DNA of 64,000 bases. Source: Candidatus Thalassarchaeaceae archaeon (GTDB lineage Archaea > Thermoplasmatota > Poseidoniia > Poseidoniales > Thalassarchaeaceae). The notes beneath the pieces are model-generated. The model ran no database searches, was not told the DNA's origin, and saw nothing but the letters and a program-made list of their open reading frames with translations. The stretch spans positions 62,001-126,000 of the forward strand of contig JASLKP010000001.1 in assembly GCA_030747485.1 (NCBI GenBank). The letters are read 5' to 3'. Shown in pieces: positions 19,965 to 29,153 of this stretch. The translations under genes were made by a program, and so were the position numbers. The number at the start of each line of letters is the position of its first letter. Position 1 is the stretch's first letter.

Positions 19965-21425
19965 TCACAATGTTTGGGGGCCACCCACTGGCATGACTGA
20001 TAATGCAGCCACTGGACCACGAAGAGTCGGTCCTTCATTAATCGTGGCGAAGATTCCAATGTCCTGAAGATTGTGAGAAAGGGCAAACCAAGGTCGACCG
20101 TATTGGTCGACACTCATGTCTAGGAAATCGCCCAAGCCACCACACCGGTTGTATCCACAAGCCGGTTCAGTATCGAGTGGGTCTCCGGGGAGATTGATTT
20201 GGACAGTGGTCATCAATGGATGTTCGCTGAAGGCATCAGTCATGATGGTCATGTATCCATTCCAAGTGTCATTGCCTGAATCACCCACATATCCGAAGGC
20301 AACACGGCCACCAGCTCCAGCGGTCACCACGGGGAATCCAGTTCCAACAAGGTCAGTAGGTGGTGCAATCATCATCGCATCACTCCAAGTATCGCCTTGA
20401 TCTAAGGAATAGGCATAGTAGGGCATATTGTCAGCACCTAACCACATTGCATGGACATTGTTATCATCATCAATCCCAACTTGGGCTTCCTCGGCATTCC
20501 ACGTATCTGCAGTTCCAGAATCAGAAGTAGGTAACACATGCTCTGTCCAAGTGAAGCCTCCATCTGTGCTACGATAAATCGAGTATCCGTCGCCTGAACA
20601 ACCTGGGTTTCCGCGGTAGAAATTGCCATCTCCAGCACCTTCAATGTGAGCACTGAGACCACCACTGCCACAACCGAGAGGAGCACCTGGCACTTCTGGA
20701 CTCCATGTATTGCCTCCGTCAAAGCTGGTGGAACAAAGTGGTGCTTCCCAATTTCCGTTGATACAGAATACCCAGGTTGTAGGGTGCAATGCAGCAGGAT
20801 AGGGTGCAGAGGATATCGTCTGGTGGTCTTGTACAGAATAGGATGTAGCAGGGGTTGGCAACGACCACGATGCACCTTCGTTATCCGACCATTCAACCGT
20901 CATTCCAAGTAAGGCATGCATATCGAATTTCATAATACGATCAGTCCACTTGTCGACGTAAACATAGGGATCGTTACTATTGGCAACGGGTAAAATTGGA
21001 TCGTAAACATCCTGACAGGAATAATCGGAGAGATTCGCCATTTCAATGAGACCAGTACACTGTACAATTGCGGTTGCCCCTGCCTGACCGTTGCCCCAAC
21101 TGGTCATGTACAGATTGTCATCTGAAGTGATGCCCATGGTCGGCTCAAAGGTGCTGAGGCCAATGCCATAGTAGGTACCTTGTGTCCAGAATGGAAGATT
21201 GTCACCCGTCAAATTGACTGTGATGTTCGCAGCGGCAACAGCAGATGCGTTGAGTGCATCAATGCCACCATCATAATGATACCAAGTCGTGTTTGTAATT
21301 TCACGACCGAAATCGAATGGAGATGGCTCGACGGAGTCTGGTTTTTCTTCTTCTCCAAAGCAGCCCATCAGGCTAGAGCACAGCATCAATAGCGTCAGAA
21401 ATAGCGCTGGTCGCACTCTACTCAT
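19965..21425 (-). CDS. Lipoprotein with Asp-box/BNR repeats (sialidase-like beta-propeller)
   Basis: Lipobox LMLCSSLMGCFGEEE; Asp-box-type repeats DGGNTWSP, DGGFTWTE, DQGDTWSD. Start ATG 21425. Confidence 0.8.
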   Translation of the reverse strand: MSRVRPALFLTLLMLCSSLMGCFGEEEKPDSVEPSPFDFGREITNTTWYHYDGGIDALNASAVAAANITVNLTGDNLPFWTQGTYYGIGLSTFEPTMGITSDDNLYMTSWGNGQAGATAIVQCTGLIEMANLSDYSCQDVYDPILPVANSNDPYVYVDKWTDRIMKFDMHALLGMTVEWSDNEGASWSLPTPATSYSVQDHQTISSAPYPAALHPTTWVFCINGNWEAPLCSTSFDGGNTWSPEVPGAPLGCGSGGLSAHIEGAGDGNFYRGNPGCSGDGYSIYRSTDGGFTWTEHVLPTSDSGTADTWNAEEAQVGIDDDNNVHAMWLGADNMPYYAYSLDQGDTWSDAMMIAPPTDLVGTGFPVVTAGAGGRVAFGYVGDSGNDTWNGYMTIMTDAFSEHPLMTTVQINLPGDPLDTEPACGYNRCGGLGDFLDMSVDQYGRPWFALSHNLQDIGIFATINEGPTLRGPVAALSVMPVGGPQTL

Positions 21426-21435
21426 GGTCTGTCCT

Positions 21436-21453
21436 CCGGCCCTATGGGGCCGG
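21436..21453 (-). promoter_or_regulatory. Start-codon-proximal hairpin, CCGGCCC-CATA-GGGCCGG, 10 nt before ATG 21425
   Basis: 7-bp perfect stem, within the 42-bp duplicated element. Confidence 0.72.
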
Positions 21454-21477
21454 GTTCTCGGCTTCAATCCGACGGTT
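21436..21477. repeat. 42-bp exact direct repeat, copy 1 (non-coding leader)
   Basis: ccggccctatggggccgggttctcggcttcaatccgacggtt, identical to 22745..22786. Confidence 0.92.
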
Positions 21478-21515
21478 TTGGTCAAAAAGTCGAAACGCTG
21501 TGTCGACGATGCTGT

Positions 21516-22736
21516 TTATTCGCCCCAATAGGCTTCACGAATATCCTGATTTGCTTGCATGCAGGCGACGACATCAGAAGGTCGACCCGGCATTGTTTCA
21601 ATGCCGGAAAGGTGTTCGTAAATCGGCTCGACGTTGGACATATTGACAACACCCCAGCCCACCTGTGTGCAAGGTGCCACGGGAGAGATTGGCATTGTGC
21701 CGGATGTGGGGTCCCAAGTCGAATAACTCGGATACCAAGCGGACAGGTTCAGTGCATCCCTCAATTGGCTATTTGTGATGGAGAGGTCAGTCCCATTGAC
21801 CAGTTGGCTACCTCGCTCCTCCGAGGCACCTGAACCCATGTCACCTGCAAGGTCACGGAGTTGGGTCAACACCAAACTGAGAATGCCTGCCGTTCGTGGA
21901 GTTGCAAATGAGGTCCCTGAAGTTTCATGGTAGCCATCGGTATCGTCGTGATTCGGCAAGACCTGAGTCCAATCTGCAGCGATATCAGGGTATGAGCCAC
22001 TCATCGTTTCCTTCTGATCATCCCCTTCCTCAGCATATCCAGAAATGCCAATCGACCAAGGTGGTCCAGCTGTCGAATCTTGAACGGCTGGAGATGGCGT
22101 GTTGTCGGCCGCACCAGTGTGAACCTTGTTATTCTCGACAACCGCCACACGCGTTGCATCCTCAATTCCAGGCACAGGAACGCTTCCAATCGGCCCGAAG
22201 GATGTCGTGATAACGTCGACCAATGGCTGATTTGCAGCGGCCAGAACCGCTGCGTCACTGAATCCTTCGACGAAGAAAATTATCGCGTTGGGATTCGCAT
22301 CCAGAACGGCCCCAGTCACCGCTGTCCCATGACCATCTGAGGGATCATCTAAAATCGGGATATTGGTGTCATCATCCGGTGTTGTACCAATGATTCTTGT
22401 CCCGGGAAAATATACGATATCTGTCGCTGTAATCACATCCCAACATGTGGGTGCGTCCGCTTCATACCGCTCTTGCCAAGTTCCATTTTGAGTTAGGTTG
22501 CACCACATTGTCACACCAAGGCCATCGAGTAGCCATTGCGGCAATGTTTCGTTCAACACGAAGCGCTCATGATAGACGTTGATTCCTGTATCGATTGGAG
22601 CGACCACACTGTAAGCACCGAAGTCGATTTCTTCCTCGATTTCATCAGGAACAGCAGCCTCATTTCCAAAGCAACCGGAAAGAACTGAACAGAGCATCAG
22701 CACTGAAAGAAAAATTGTGAGATTCACCTTTCGCAT
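21516..22736 (-). CDS. S8 subtilisin-like lipoprotein protease
   Basis: Lipobox LMLCSVLSGCFGNE; APIDTGINVYHE (Asp), DGHGTAVTGAV (His), SGTSFATPRTAGIL (Ser). Confidence 0.85.
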   Translation of the reverse strand: MRKVNLTIFLSVLMLCSVLSGCFGNEAAVPDEIEEEIDFGAYSVVAPIDTGINVYHERFVLNETLPQWLLDGLGVTMWCNLTQNGTWQERYEADAPTCWDVITATDIVYFPGTRIIGTTPDDDTNIPILDDPSDGHGTAVTGAVLDANPNAIIFFVEGFSDAAVLAAANQPLVDVITTSFGPIGSVPVPGIEDATRVAVVENNKVHTGAADNTPSPAVQDSTAGPPWSIGISGYAEEGDDQKETMSGSYPDIAADWTQVLPNHDDTDGYHETSGTSFATPRTAGILSLVLTQLRDLAGDMGSGASEERGSQLVNGTDLSITNSQLRDALNLSAWYPSYSTWDPTSGTMPISPVAPCTQVGWGVVNMSNVEPIYEHLSGIETMPGRPSDVVACMQANQDIREAYWGE

Positions 22737-22744
22737 GTTCAGCC

Positions 22745-22762
22745 CCGGCCCTATGGGGCCGG
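22745..22762 (-). promoter_or_regulatory. Start-codon-proximal hairpin, CCGGCCC-CATA-GGGCCGG, 8 nt before ATG 22736
   Basis: Identical to the 21436 copy; includes the stop codon of the upstream gene. Confidence 0.72.
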
Positions 22763-22786
22763 GTTCTCGGCTTCAATCCGACGGTT
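22745..22786. repeat. 42-bp exact direct repeat, copy 2 (overlaps 3' end of 22751..23596 gene)
   Basis: Same 42 bp; encodes RRIEAENPAP-stop on the minus strand. Confidence 0.92.
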
Positions 22787-23596
22787 GGCTCGGAGTCGCA
22801 ACCAAAACGAGGCAGGAACTGAAATGACTGCAATCGATGCAAACCACGTGATGGCTGATCCGAGAACGACACCGAACTCAGGCAACGTGTATGTGGCCAG
22901 TAGAGCATAGAAACTGACCGACATCGCCCCGAGCATCATCGGACCGACTGCTCCACTCGGCACATCTTCGCCCTGTGCAATCCAAAGTGCCACCATGCTT
23001 GTCAGGAAAATAGCCGGAAATACAGAGGCCATGCCCGCCACAAAAGGCGAACCGAGTTGCGAGAGCCACACAGCCAATCCAATCGCAGTAGAGGCTGCAA
23101 TACCACGCATGGCCAAGGTCAGCGGACCGACCTTGTTGTGGCCTCGTGGGGCATGCTGATGTTCAAGGGTAATCCACAATCCTAGGATGATGCCAATCAG
23201 CAAAGCAGTGAGGCCGACCGTCATCGAGACCTGTTCAGAAAACAGAGTCACTGCGATGGCTGCACCAGTAAACCAAACACTGAGGTTGATGACGGTGATA
23301 GTGGCCAATCGTTTGCCAAATGTCCAATCAGGAACGTGGGGTGGGGCCACTCGCCACAACCACAGAAAAATGGCATTGAGAAGCATGCCCACTGGTACTA
23401 TTCCCATCGCCGATTGGAAAGCTGTGTCTGTTGGTTCTGCCAACCACATGAAGGCGGCTGCCGGAACAATTGTGGTCGGAATCGTCCCTAGAATTCCGCC
23501 GATGAGACCACCGAATTTCTCAATGGCAACAGTCACCGCTATGGCAACCAATCCAGCGAGCAAGGCGGCGACAAGGATTTGCTCTTGAGGCCCCAT
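22751..23596 (-). CDS. Multi-pass membrane protein, function unknown
   Basis: About eight hydrophobic segments over 281 aa; stop codon lies inside a hairpin shared with a downstream leader. Confidence 0.65.
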   Translation of the reverse strand: MGPQEQILVAALLAGLVAIAVTVAIEKFGGLIGGILGTIPTTIVPAAAFMWLAEPTDTAFQSAMGIVPVGMLLNAIFLWLWRVAPPHVPDWTFGKRLATITVINLSVWFTGAAIAVTLFSEQVSMTVGLTALLIGIILGLWITLEHQHAPRGHNKVGPLTLAMRGIAASTAIGLAVWLSQLGSPFVAGMASVFPAIFLTSMVALWIAQGEDVPSGAVGPMMLGAMSVSFYALLATYTLPEFGVVLGSAITWFASIAVISVPASFWLRLRANRRIEAENPAP

Positions 23597-23632
23597 TCAA
23601 TCATCCTGACCGTTTCCATGAGGAACACTGGA

Positions 23633-25573
23633 CTAATGATCCAGTCCGCCATTGATTGTGTATTCTTGTCGTGCGGCCTGCAACTGTAGGAATAGAACGA
23701 TGGTTGCGACAAGGAGTATGATAACAATCATCGACAATCCACCGACAATCAACAGGCTTCCACCGAATCCTTCAGCATCATTAGAAATTGATTTTTCACC
23801 ACCCATTATGTGCAGATGTGTGACCACGTTGGTCGAGGCGTTGTCACCACTAATAGCTCGAACCATGAGCGTCTGGTTACCCTCTACTGTGTTCCCAGGC
23901 AAGGCATGCTCAAGACGGTCTACAAACTGGTCGTGATGAATCTCAAATGAGGCATCACCAGGACTGAACTCATTGAGAATCATCCATTCATCGCGCATGT
24001 CCCATGTTCTCCACTGAATGACATCGACGCCAGGTGAAACAGTGAACTCAATCGTATCTTTCTGTCCGACATGGACCTTGTGATCCCCCATGATTGGAGT
24101 GACCAGAGAGATGTTCATGTCCGTAGACAAACCGTAGACCTTGTTCGCTGCTTCCATCAATGCTGGGAGTGCCTCAACTTGACCGTGTCCGTACACATTG
24201 TTCTGCCTTGGTTTCAGAGATGTTGCATCCTCTGCGCAAGGCTCGTTGGCCAACATGTAGTGACACTGACGATAGGTTGCTGTCTCTTGCATGATATTAC
24301 GAATATCAAACGGTGAAAGATCCGGATTGGCCTGATACATCAGCGCAGCCAATCCTGCCGCACCGGGTGTGGCCATACTGGTACCGGACATACCCGTGTA
24401 TCCTGTGACACTGTTGGCTTCCACAGACATGACGCTTGAACCAACGAAAGCGATGTTAGGCTTGATTCGACCTTCTTCAGTTGGACCCTGACTGGAATAA
24501 ATCGCAATACTCGTATCCTTATCCAATGCTCCAACTGTGATGACATCCTCGGCACTACCTGGAGTCCCGATGGTTGCAGTGCCTGCACTGTTACCTGCCG
24601 CAATAAATAGGGCGATACCAGAACGAACCATCTCATTGGCCATTCGGGCGACACTCTCTTCTTCTGCACTTGTCAATTCAATAGGCCCAGGGCCACCCAA
24701 ACTCATGCTGGCTGCACGGATGTTGAAATCATGGCGCTTGTCAACGGTCCATTCCATCCCCATCATCACACCTGAGAAGGAACCTGAGCCACCACTATCC
24801 AATACCTTGACACCCACCAATTGTGCCTGAGGGGCTAAGCCAGTGTGCTCGTATGTGGGCGCACCAGTACCAGCAGTTGTACCTGCACAATGAGAACCAT
24901 GTCCTTGGTCATCATAAGGGAAAATCTCTGAACCATTGGTCAAACCTGGGTTGTTGACCACGTCATAGAATGCGATGATTTTCGGATCATTGGTTGAATT
25001 GTCGTCATCCAAGTCATCTAATCCTTGGTGCATGCCATCAATACCTGTGTCAATGATTGCAACGACACTTCCCGCACCAGTGTAACCGGTTTCATCGTAA
25101 ATGTCCCACACACCATGAACCTCCTTCACATCAGAATTTGAGATTTCAAGAATGCCATCTAATTCAACCATCACAACACCAGGTAATCTGGAAAGGACTT
25201 CAATTCGATGAATGCTGACTTCACCTGCAATACTGTCAATCAAGTGATAGCGATGTTTGACCTCAAAATTAACCTCATCGATGAGTAAATTCTCGTCATC
25301 AAGAGTGGGTGGGTGATCAAAATCGACGATGACTCCAATGCGACCACGCTCATCGACCCACTCGTAGTGAGTGTCAGCGATGGCCACCCAGATATTCTCT
25401 TGGATTCCATCCTTATCCATGTCCATGATGGTGTCATCCCACCAATGCTGAACGGCAGTCTGCTCCGAACCGGTTTGAATGGGGGACGCCGCCGCCAACA
25501 AAGGCAATACAAATAGCCCGATAGCAGCGAGGGAAATTACACTTCGAGTTCTATTTTCAACCTTGGAATGCAT
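23633..25573 (-). CDS. S8 subtilisin-like protease, secreted with C-terminal TM
   Basis: VVAIIDTGIDGMHQGL, GHGSHCAGTTAGTG, MSGTSMATPGAAGLAAL; C-terminal TM LLIVGGLSMIVIILLVATIVLFLQL. ATG 25573 preferred over GTG 25582. Confidence 0.92.
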   Translation of the reverse strand: MHSKVENRTRSVISLAAIGLFVLPLLAAASPIQTGSEQTAVQHWWDDTIMDMDKDGIQENIWVAIADTHYEWVDERGRIGVIVDFDHPPTLDDENLLIDEVNFEVKHRYHLIDSIAGEVSIHRIEVLSRLPGVVMVELDGILEISNSDVKEVHGVWDIYDETGYTGAGSVVAIIDTGIDGMHQGLDDLDDDNSTNDPKIIAFYDVVNNPGLTNGSEIFPYDDQGHGSHCAGTTAGTGAPTYEHTGLAPQAQLVGVKVLDSGGSGSFSGVMMGMEWTVDKRHDFNIRAASMSLGGPGPIELTSAEEESVARMANEMVRSGIALFIAAGNSAGTATIGTPGSAEDVITVGALDKDTSIAIYSSQGPTEEGRIKPNIAFVGSSVMSVEANSVTGYTGMSGTSMATPGAAGLAALMYQANPDLSPFDIRNIMQETATYRQCHYMLANEPCAEDATSLKPRQNNVYGHGQVEALPALMEAANKVYGLSTDMNISLVTPIMGDHKVHVGQKDTIEFTVSPGVDVIQWRTWDMRDEWMILNEFSPGDASFEIHHDQFVDRLEHALPGNTVEGNQTLMVRAISGDNASTNVVTHLHIMGGEKSISNDAEGFGGSLLIVGGLSMIVIILLVATIVLFLQLQAARQEYTINGGLDH

Positions 25574-25578
25574 GGAAG

Positions 25579-25593
25579 TCACCCTATGGGTGA
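25579..25593 (-). promoter_or_regulatory. Start-codon-proximal hairpin, TCACCC-ATA-GGGTGA, 5 nt before ATG 25573
   Basis: 6-bp perfect stem; lies in a divergent intergenic region so is not a terminator of an upstream gene. Confidence 0.66.
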
Positions 25594-25691
25594 ACCCCTA
25601 TTGATTTGAACCACTCGGTTCCATGTTGTGTAATTTCAAACGGGGTTGGCCATCGGGAATGTTCATTCCATGCGGCTGGGCTGTGCGCAGC

Positions 25692-27257
25692 ATGACAAAG
25701 ATGTGGGCCGCCTTCTTCCTGTCCGTTCTGCTGGTATCGACACTGAATTTTTACGCCGTGGTTCGTGAACCTGACCGCATTGAAATTGGTGAGGTCCACG
25801 AACACCTTTCGGAGACTGTAAAAATTGAAGGGACGTTGATTTCATGGGTTCGAGACCCCTATAGCGATGGCTCAGATCGAGTCGATTTGCAAATTGAAAA
25901 TGCGCCTGATGTTATCAAGGTCCGCTGGTACGATACAACGGACACACCGCCCATCGGTTCAAAGGTCGTCGTTGAGGGGGAGGTGGTCCAATACAACGGC
26001 AAGATTTGGATCAATGCGAAAGGTATGGGAGCAGTGTTCCAGAAGGAGGGAGCGGCAGTCGAAATCATGGATGTTACGTTCAATGATATTTCGATGAATG
26101 CGACCGCCTTCAGCGGACAAATCATCAATCTCTCTGGTTACATTTCAGATGCCATCGAAAAAGATGTTACATGGCAGTCATTCACCCTTCTAGACAATCC
26201 TGCATACCTCGATTCTGACCATAGATTATACGTCTCTTTACAAGGCCACGTCGATGAATGGATCGAAGCGGGTTCCAAAGTAGACCTCACCGGTTGGGTA
26301 CAATGGGATGAACGCAATTATCGATGGCAAATTGTCGTCCAATCATCCACCCTCGATGTAACACATCCCGCGGGAGCGAAGTACCTATCATGGGCATTGT
26401 CTGCTGAAACATGGTCCTATGATGTTGGCAAACTTGTGTTCATCAATGGAGACCATATGGTCGATGGAAATGGCGATTATTGGTTGGTTGCACCCGGTGG
26501 AGAATCGGTGGGTATTCTCTGCTTAATGCCAGACCTCAATCTCTCTGTCAATGGGTCTGTTCCAACGGATGGGTTCACAGGTCGACTCGTGTGGTCTGAA
26601 GACATGGCACAAATCTGTCTGCAAATGCAAGAAGGAGGGCAAAGTCCACTGAATCCAATCGGACTATTAATCGGTGAATTTACACCTCTAGCTGACATCA
26701 CAATGGACCCACAAAACTGGGTTGGACAAGAGGTCAACGTGGCAGGATGGACGTCGACGCCAATTTCTCCAGATTATGACAAAGGATATCTGGCCAACGG
26801 CCCAGATTATTTCAGTAAGTCTGCAAGCATTCGATTCCAACTCGCAGGTGCTCATGCAGAATGGATTGAGAAAGGGACCTACATTGAATTCTTCAACGCC
26901 ACAGTAACCTATGATGAAACCGAGGGACGATATTTTCTAGATGTACCATTGTATGCTGTCGGTGATGTAGCCATCCTTCCAGACATGTTCTCATGGAGTG
27001 CTGGATGGGATGCTTGGACTTGGCAAGTCAACACGTTAGTGTATGCAACTGGAACACTGAATCAATCTGAAGATGGCACACTTTGGCTCTTGGCATCAGG
27101 TAGTGATGACCGCATCTGTTTGAATGATGATGGGTCTGCCATGGCGCTCGGCTTTGATGAAATGGGTGACAGTGTTGGCGTACGCACATGGCAGGGGCGA
27201 TTGGTCGCAGTTGACCATCCCGATGACCCAGGTGTGCAACTTTGTTTAACCCTGTAA
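25692..27257 (+). CDS. Membrane-anchored protein with repeated OB-fold-like domains
   Basis: N-terminal TM MWAAFFLSVLLVSTLNFYAVV; several segments of the form GxxxxVxGxVxxxxGxxWLxA suggesting repeated OB-fold-like units. Confidence 0.55.
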   Translation: MTKMWAAFFLSVLLVSTLNFYAVVREPDRIEIGEVHEHLSETVKIEGTLISWVRDPYSDGSDRVDLQIENAPDVIKVRWYDTTDTPPIGSKVVVEGEVVQYNGKIWINAKGMGAVFQKEGAAVEIMDVTFNDISMNATAFSGQIINLSGYISDAIEKDVTWQSFTLLDNPAYLDSDHRLYVSLQGHVDEWIEAGSKVDLTGWVQWDERNYRWQIVVQSSTLDVTHPAGAKYLSWALSAETWSYDVGKLVFINGDHMVDGNGDYWLVAPGGESVGILCLMPDLNLSVNGSVPTDGFTGRLVWSEDMAQICLQMQEGGQSPLNPIGLLIGEFTPLADITMDPQNWVGQEVNVAGWTSTPISPDYDKGYLANGPDYFSKSASIRFQLAGAHAEWIEKGTYIEFFNATVTYDETEGRYFLDVPLYAVGDVAILPDMFSWSAGWDAWTWQVNTLVYATGTLNQSEDGTLWLLASGSDDRICLNDDGSAMALGFDEMGDSVGVRTWQGRLVAVDHPDDPGVQLCLTL

Positions 27258-27270
27258 TGGAGGTGATGCA

Positions 27271-29076
27271 ATGCTTGAGGGATTCCTACTGGATTGGGCG
27301 TGGCTCATGGGCTCGTTCTTTATTGGAGTCTTTTTGGGTTGCTTGACGGGACTCATTCCAGGTTTCCACGTCAACAACGTCGCACTGATTGCACTGTCAA
27401 TGTCACCGTTGGCAGTCTCAGCAGGTATCCCTCTGGAATCTGTTGCAGCAATTATCGTCGCAATGGGAACGGTTCACACATTCCTCAATTACATCCCGAG
27501 TGCCTTAGTGGGTGCACCTGATGGCGATACTGCACTTGCATTACTGCCTGGACATCGTATGCTAATTTCCGGTCATGCCGCTCAAGGTGTAGCGTACTCT
27601 GCGCGCGGTAGTCAACTTGGTCTTCTACTCAGTATTCCACTACTGCTTTTCGCCAGGTTACTGTTTGGCACCAACCCAGGTCTTGGATTGTACGAAATGA
27701 GTAGAGAAGTATTGCCATGGCTATTGCTGATCATTTCCATGTTCCTCATCATCACTGAAACAACACGTCTAGCATGGCCGTTGTGGACTCAAAAATTGAC
27801 AAGTTGGGCATACATCCCACTCCCCAAACCAATCGAGTTCACCATCCCCCTTGGCAAGTGGAAAATCCACCGACATTGGGAGGCCATTGACATGCGACTT
27901 GGTGACAGTTCACGCGCAGCAGGAATGATTGCTGCGACGGCCTTCTTCCTTCTAGCTGGATTCTACGGTTGGGCCGTGTTCATCTTACCGGGACGGTCTC
28001 CTGTCGGTATGCCTTCGGCGACACTGTTGATGCCTGCACTGGCTGGTCTGTTCGGTATTGCAAATCTAATTGACATCTATGTGACGACTTCTGAAATGCC
28101 ACCACAAGAACAGAACTGGGAGTTACCACCAGTCAAGCCTCTGATTGTGCCCTGCTTCCTGTCTTCATGCTGTGCTGCTGTAATGGCAATTTTACCCGGC
28201 ATGACAGCAGCCCAAGCAACCGTTGTCGTGATGAGTGCTCGCAATTTCTGGGGGCGATTGACGGATCCAGATTACATTCCTGCGGACTTTGAGTATGGCC
28301 CTGGTGGCATCAATGACCCATCTGCTCGTGCACGTATTGCTGCATACCGGGCAGAGACTGCTAAATTGCATGGTCTTGAAGAGAATGAACTCGCTGAAGT
28401 TGCTGCACCGATGATTGTCGATGAAATCGGAGGTGAGGAAAGCGACTGGGACATGGTGGTTGGTGGAGAAGTCACAACCATTGGAGATGGCAGTGATGTC
28501 ATCATTTCAACAGAAGATGAAGAAATGCTAGCCAAGGCCCGTGAAGTCAAGGCAGCATCACCTGACCTAGATCTTGATGCGCAGACGCGTGAACAGGACT
28601 TGGAAGTCATCGCAGTTCTCTCAGCCACAAACACTGCAGTGACCGTGATGGTTCTCACGTTCCTCTATCTGGTATTGCGGCCACGTTCAGGTGCTGCGTT
28701 GGCACTCAATATGATGTATCCAATTGACCAGTGGACCATGATTGAGCCACCATCTGATTACATCCGCTTGATGGCCATTACCATCGCCTCTGGTTTGTTC
28801 GCTGTCCCGGTCATGATTAAGGTCGGACAAGGGATGCTCAAACTCCACGAATTGATTCCACTGCGAACACTTGTCCTGAGTGTCATTGGATTCGTCACAC
28901 TGCTAGTTTGGTTATCTACTGGCTGGATTGGAATCGGAGTACTCATTGTGGGCACGACGATGGGGCTTATGCCACCTCGAATTGGAATCAGACGTAGTCA
29001 TGGAATGGGCATTATTCTAGTTCCGATAATGATCTACACATTTGCCCAGAAACTCGATGGTTTCGGATTCATCTGA
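27271..29076 (+). CDS. Tripartite tricarboxylate transporter TctA / DUF112-like integral membrane protein
   Basis: FFIGVFLGCLTGLIPGFHVNNVALIALSMSPL, second motif CFLSSCCAAVMAILPGMTAAQATVV; about 12 TM segments. Confidence 0.7.
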   Translation: MLEGFLLDWAWLMGSFFIGVFLGCLTGLIPGFHVNNVALIALSMSPLAVSAGIPLESVAAIIVAMGTVHTFLNYIPSALVGAPDGDTALALLPGHRMLISGHAAQGVAYSARGSQLGLLLSIPLLLFARLLFGTNPGLGLYEMSREVLPWLLLIISMFLIITETTRLAWPLWTQKLTSWAYIPLPKPIEFTIPLGKWKIHRHWEAIDMRLGDSSRAAGMIAATAFFLLAGFYGWAVFILPGRSPVGMPSATLLMPALAGLFGIANLIDIYVTTSEMPPQEQNWELPPVKPLIVPCFLSSCCAAVMAILPGMTAAQATVVVMSARNFWGRLTDPDYIPADFEYGPGGINDPSARARIAAYRAETAKLHGLEENELAEVAAPMIVDEIGGEESDWDMVVGGEVTTIGDGSDVIISTEDEEMLAKAREVKAASPDLDLDAQTREQDLEVIAVLSATNTAVTVMVLTFLYLVLRPRSGAALALNMMYPIDQWTMIEPPSDYIRLMAITIASGLFAVPVMIKVGQGMLKLHELIPLRTLVLSVIGFVTLLVWLSTGWIGIGVLIVGTTMGLMPPRIGIRRSHGMGIILVPIMIYTFAQKLDGFGFI

Positions 29077-29126
29077 GGTTCCCGCCAGAGGGTAGTGACT
29101 AAGGGCAGATGCCCTCACGTGTGTAC

Positions 29127-29143
29127 GCAGGGCTATGCCCTGC
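29127..29143 (+). promoter_or_regulatory. Start-codon-proximal hairpin, GCAGGGC-TAT-GCCCTGC, 10 nt before ATG 29154
   Basis: 7-bp perfect stem; a second hairpin AGGGC-AGAT-GCCCT at 29102-29115. Confidence 0.7.
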
Positions 29144-29153
29144 GGTGACGAAC

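Noticed and set aside
21436-22786. 42-bp repeat considered as an IS end or REP/MITE
   Set aside because: No transposase, target duplications or further copies visible in the window; position directly at two start codons fits a leader element better. A genome-wide search would be needed to exclude a REP family.
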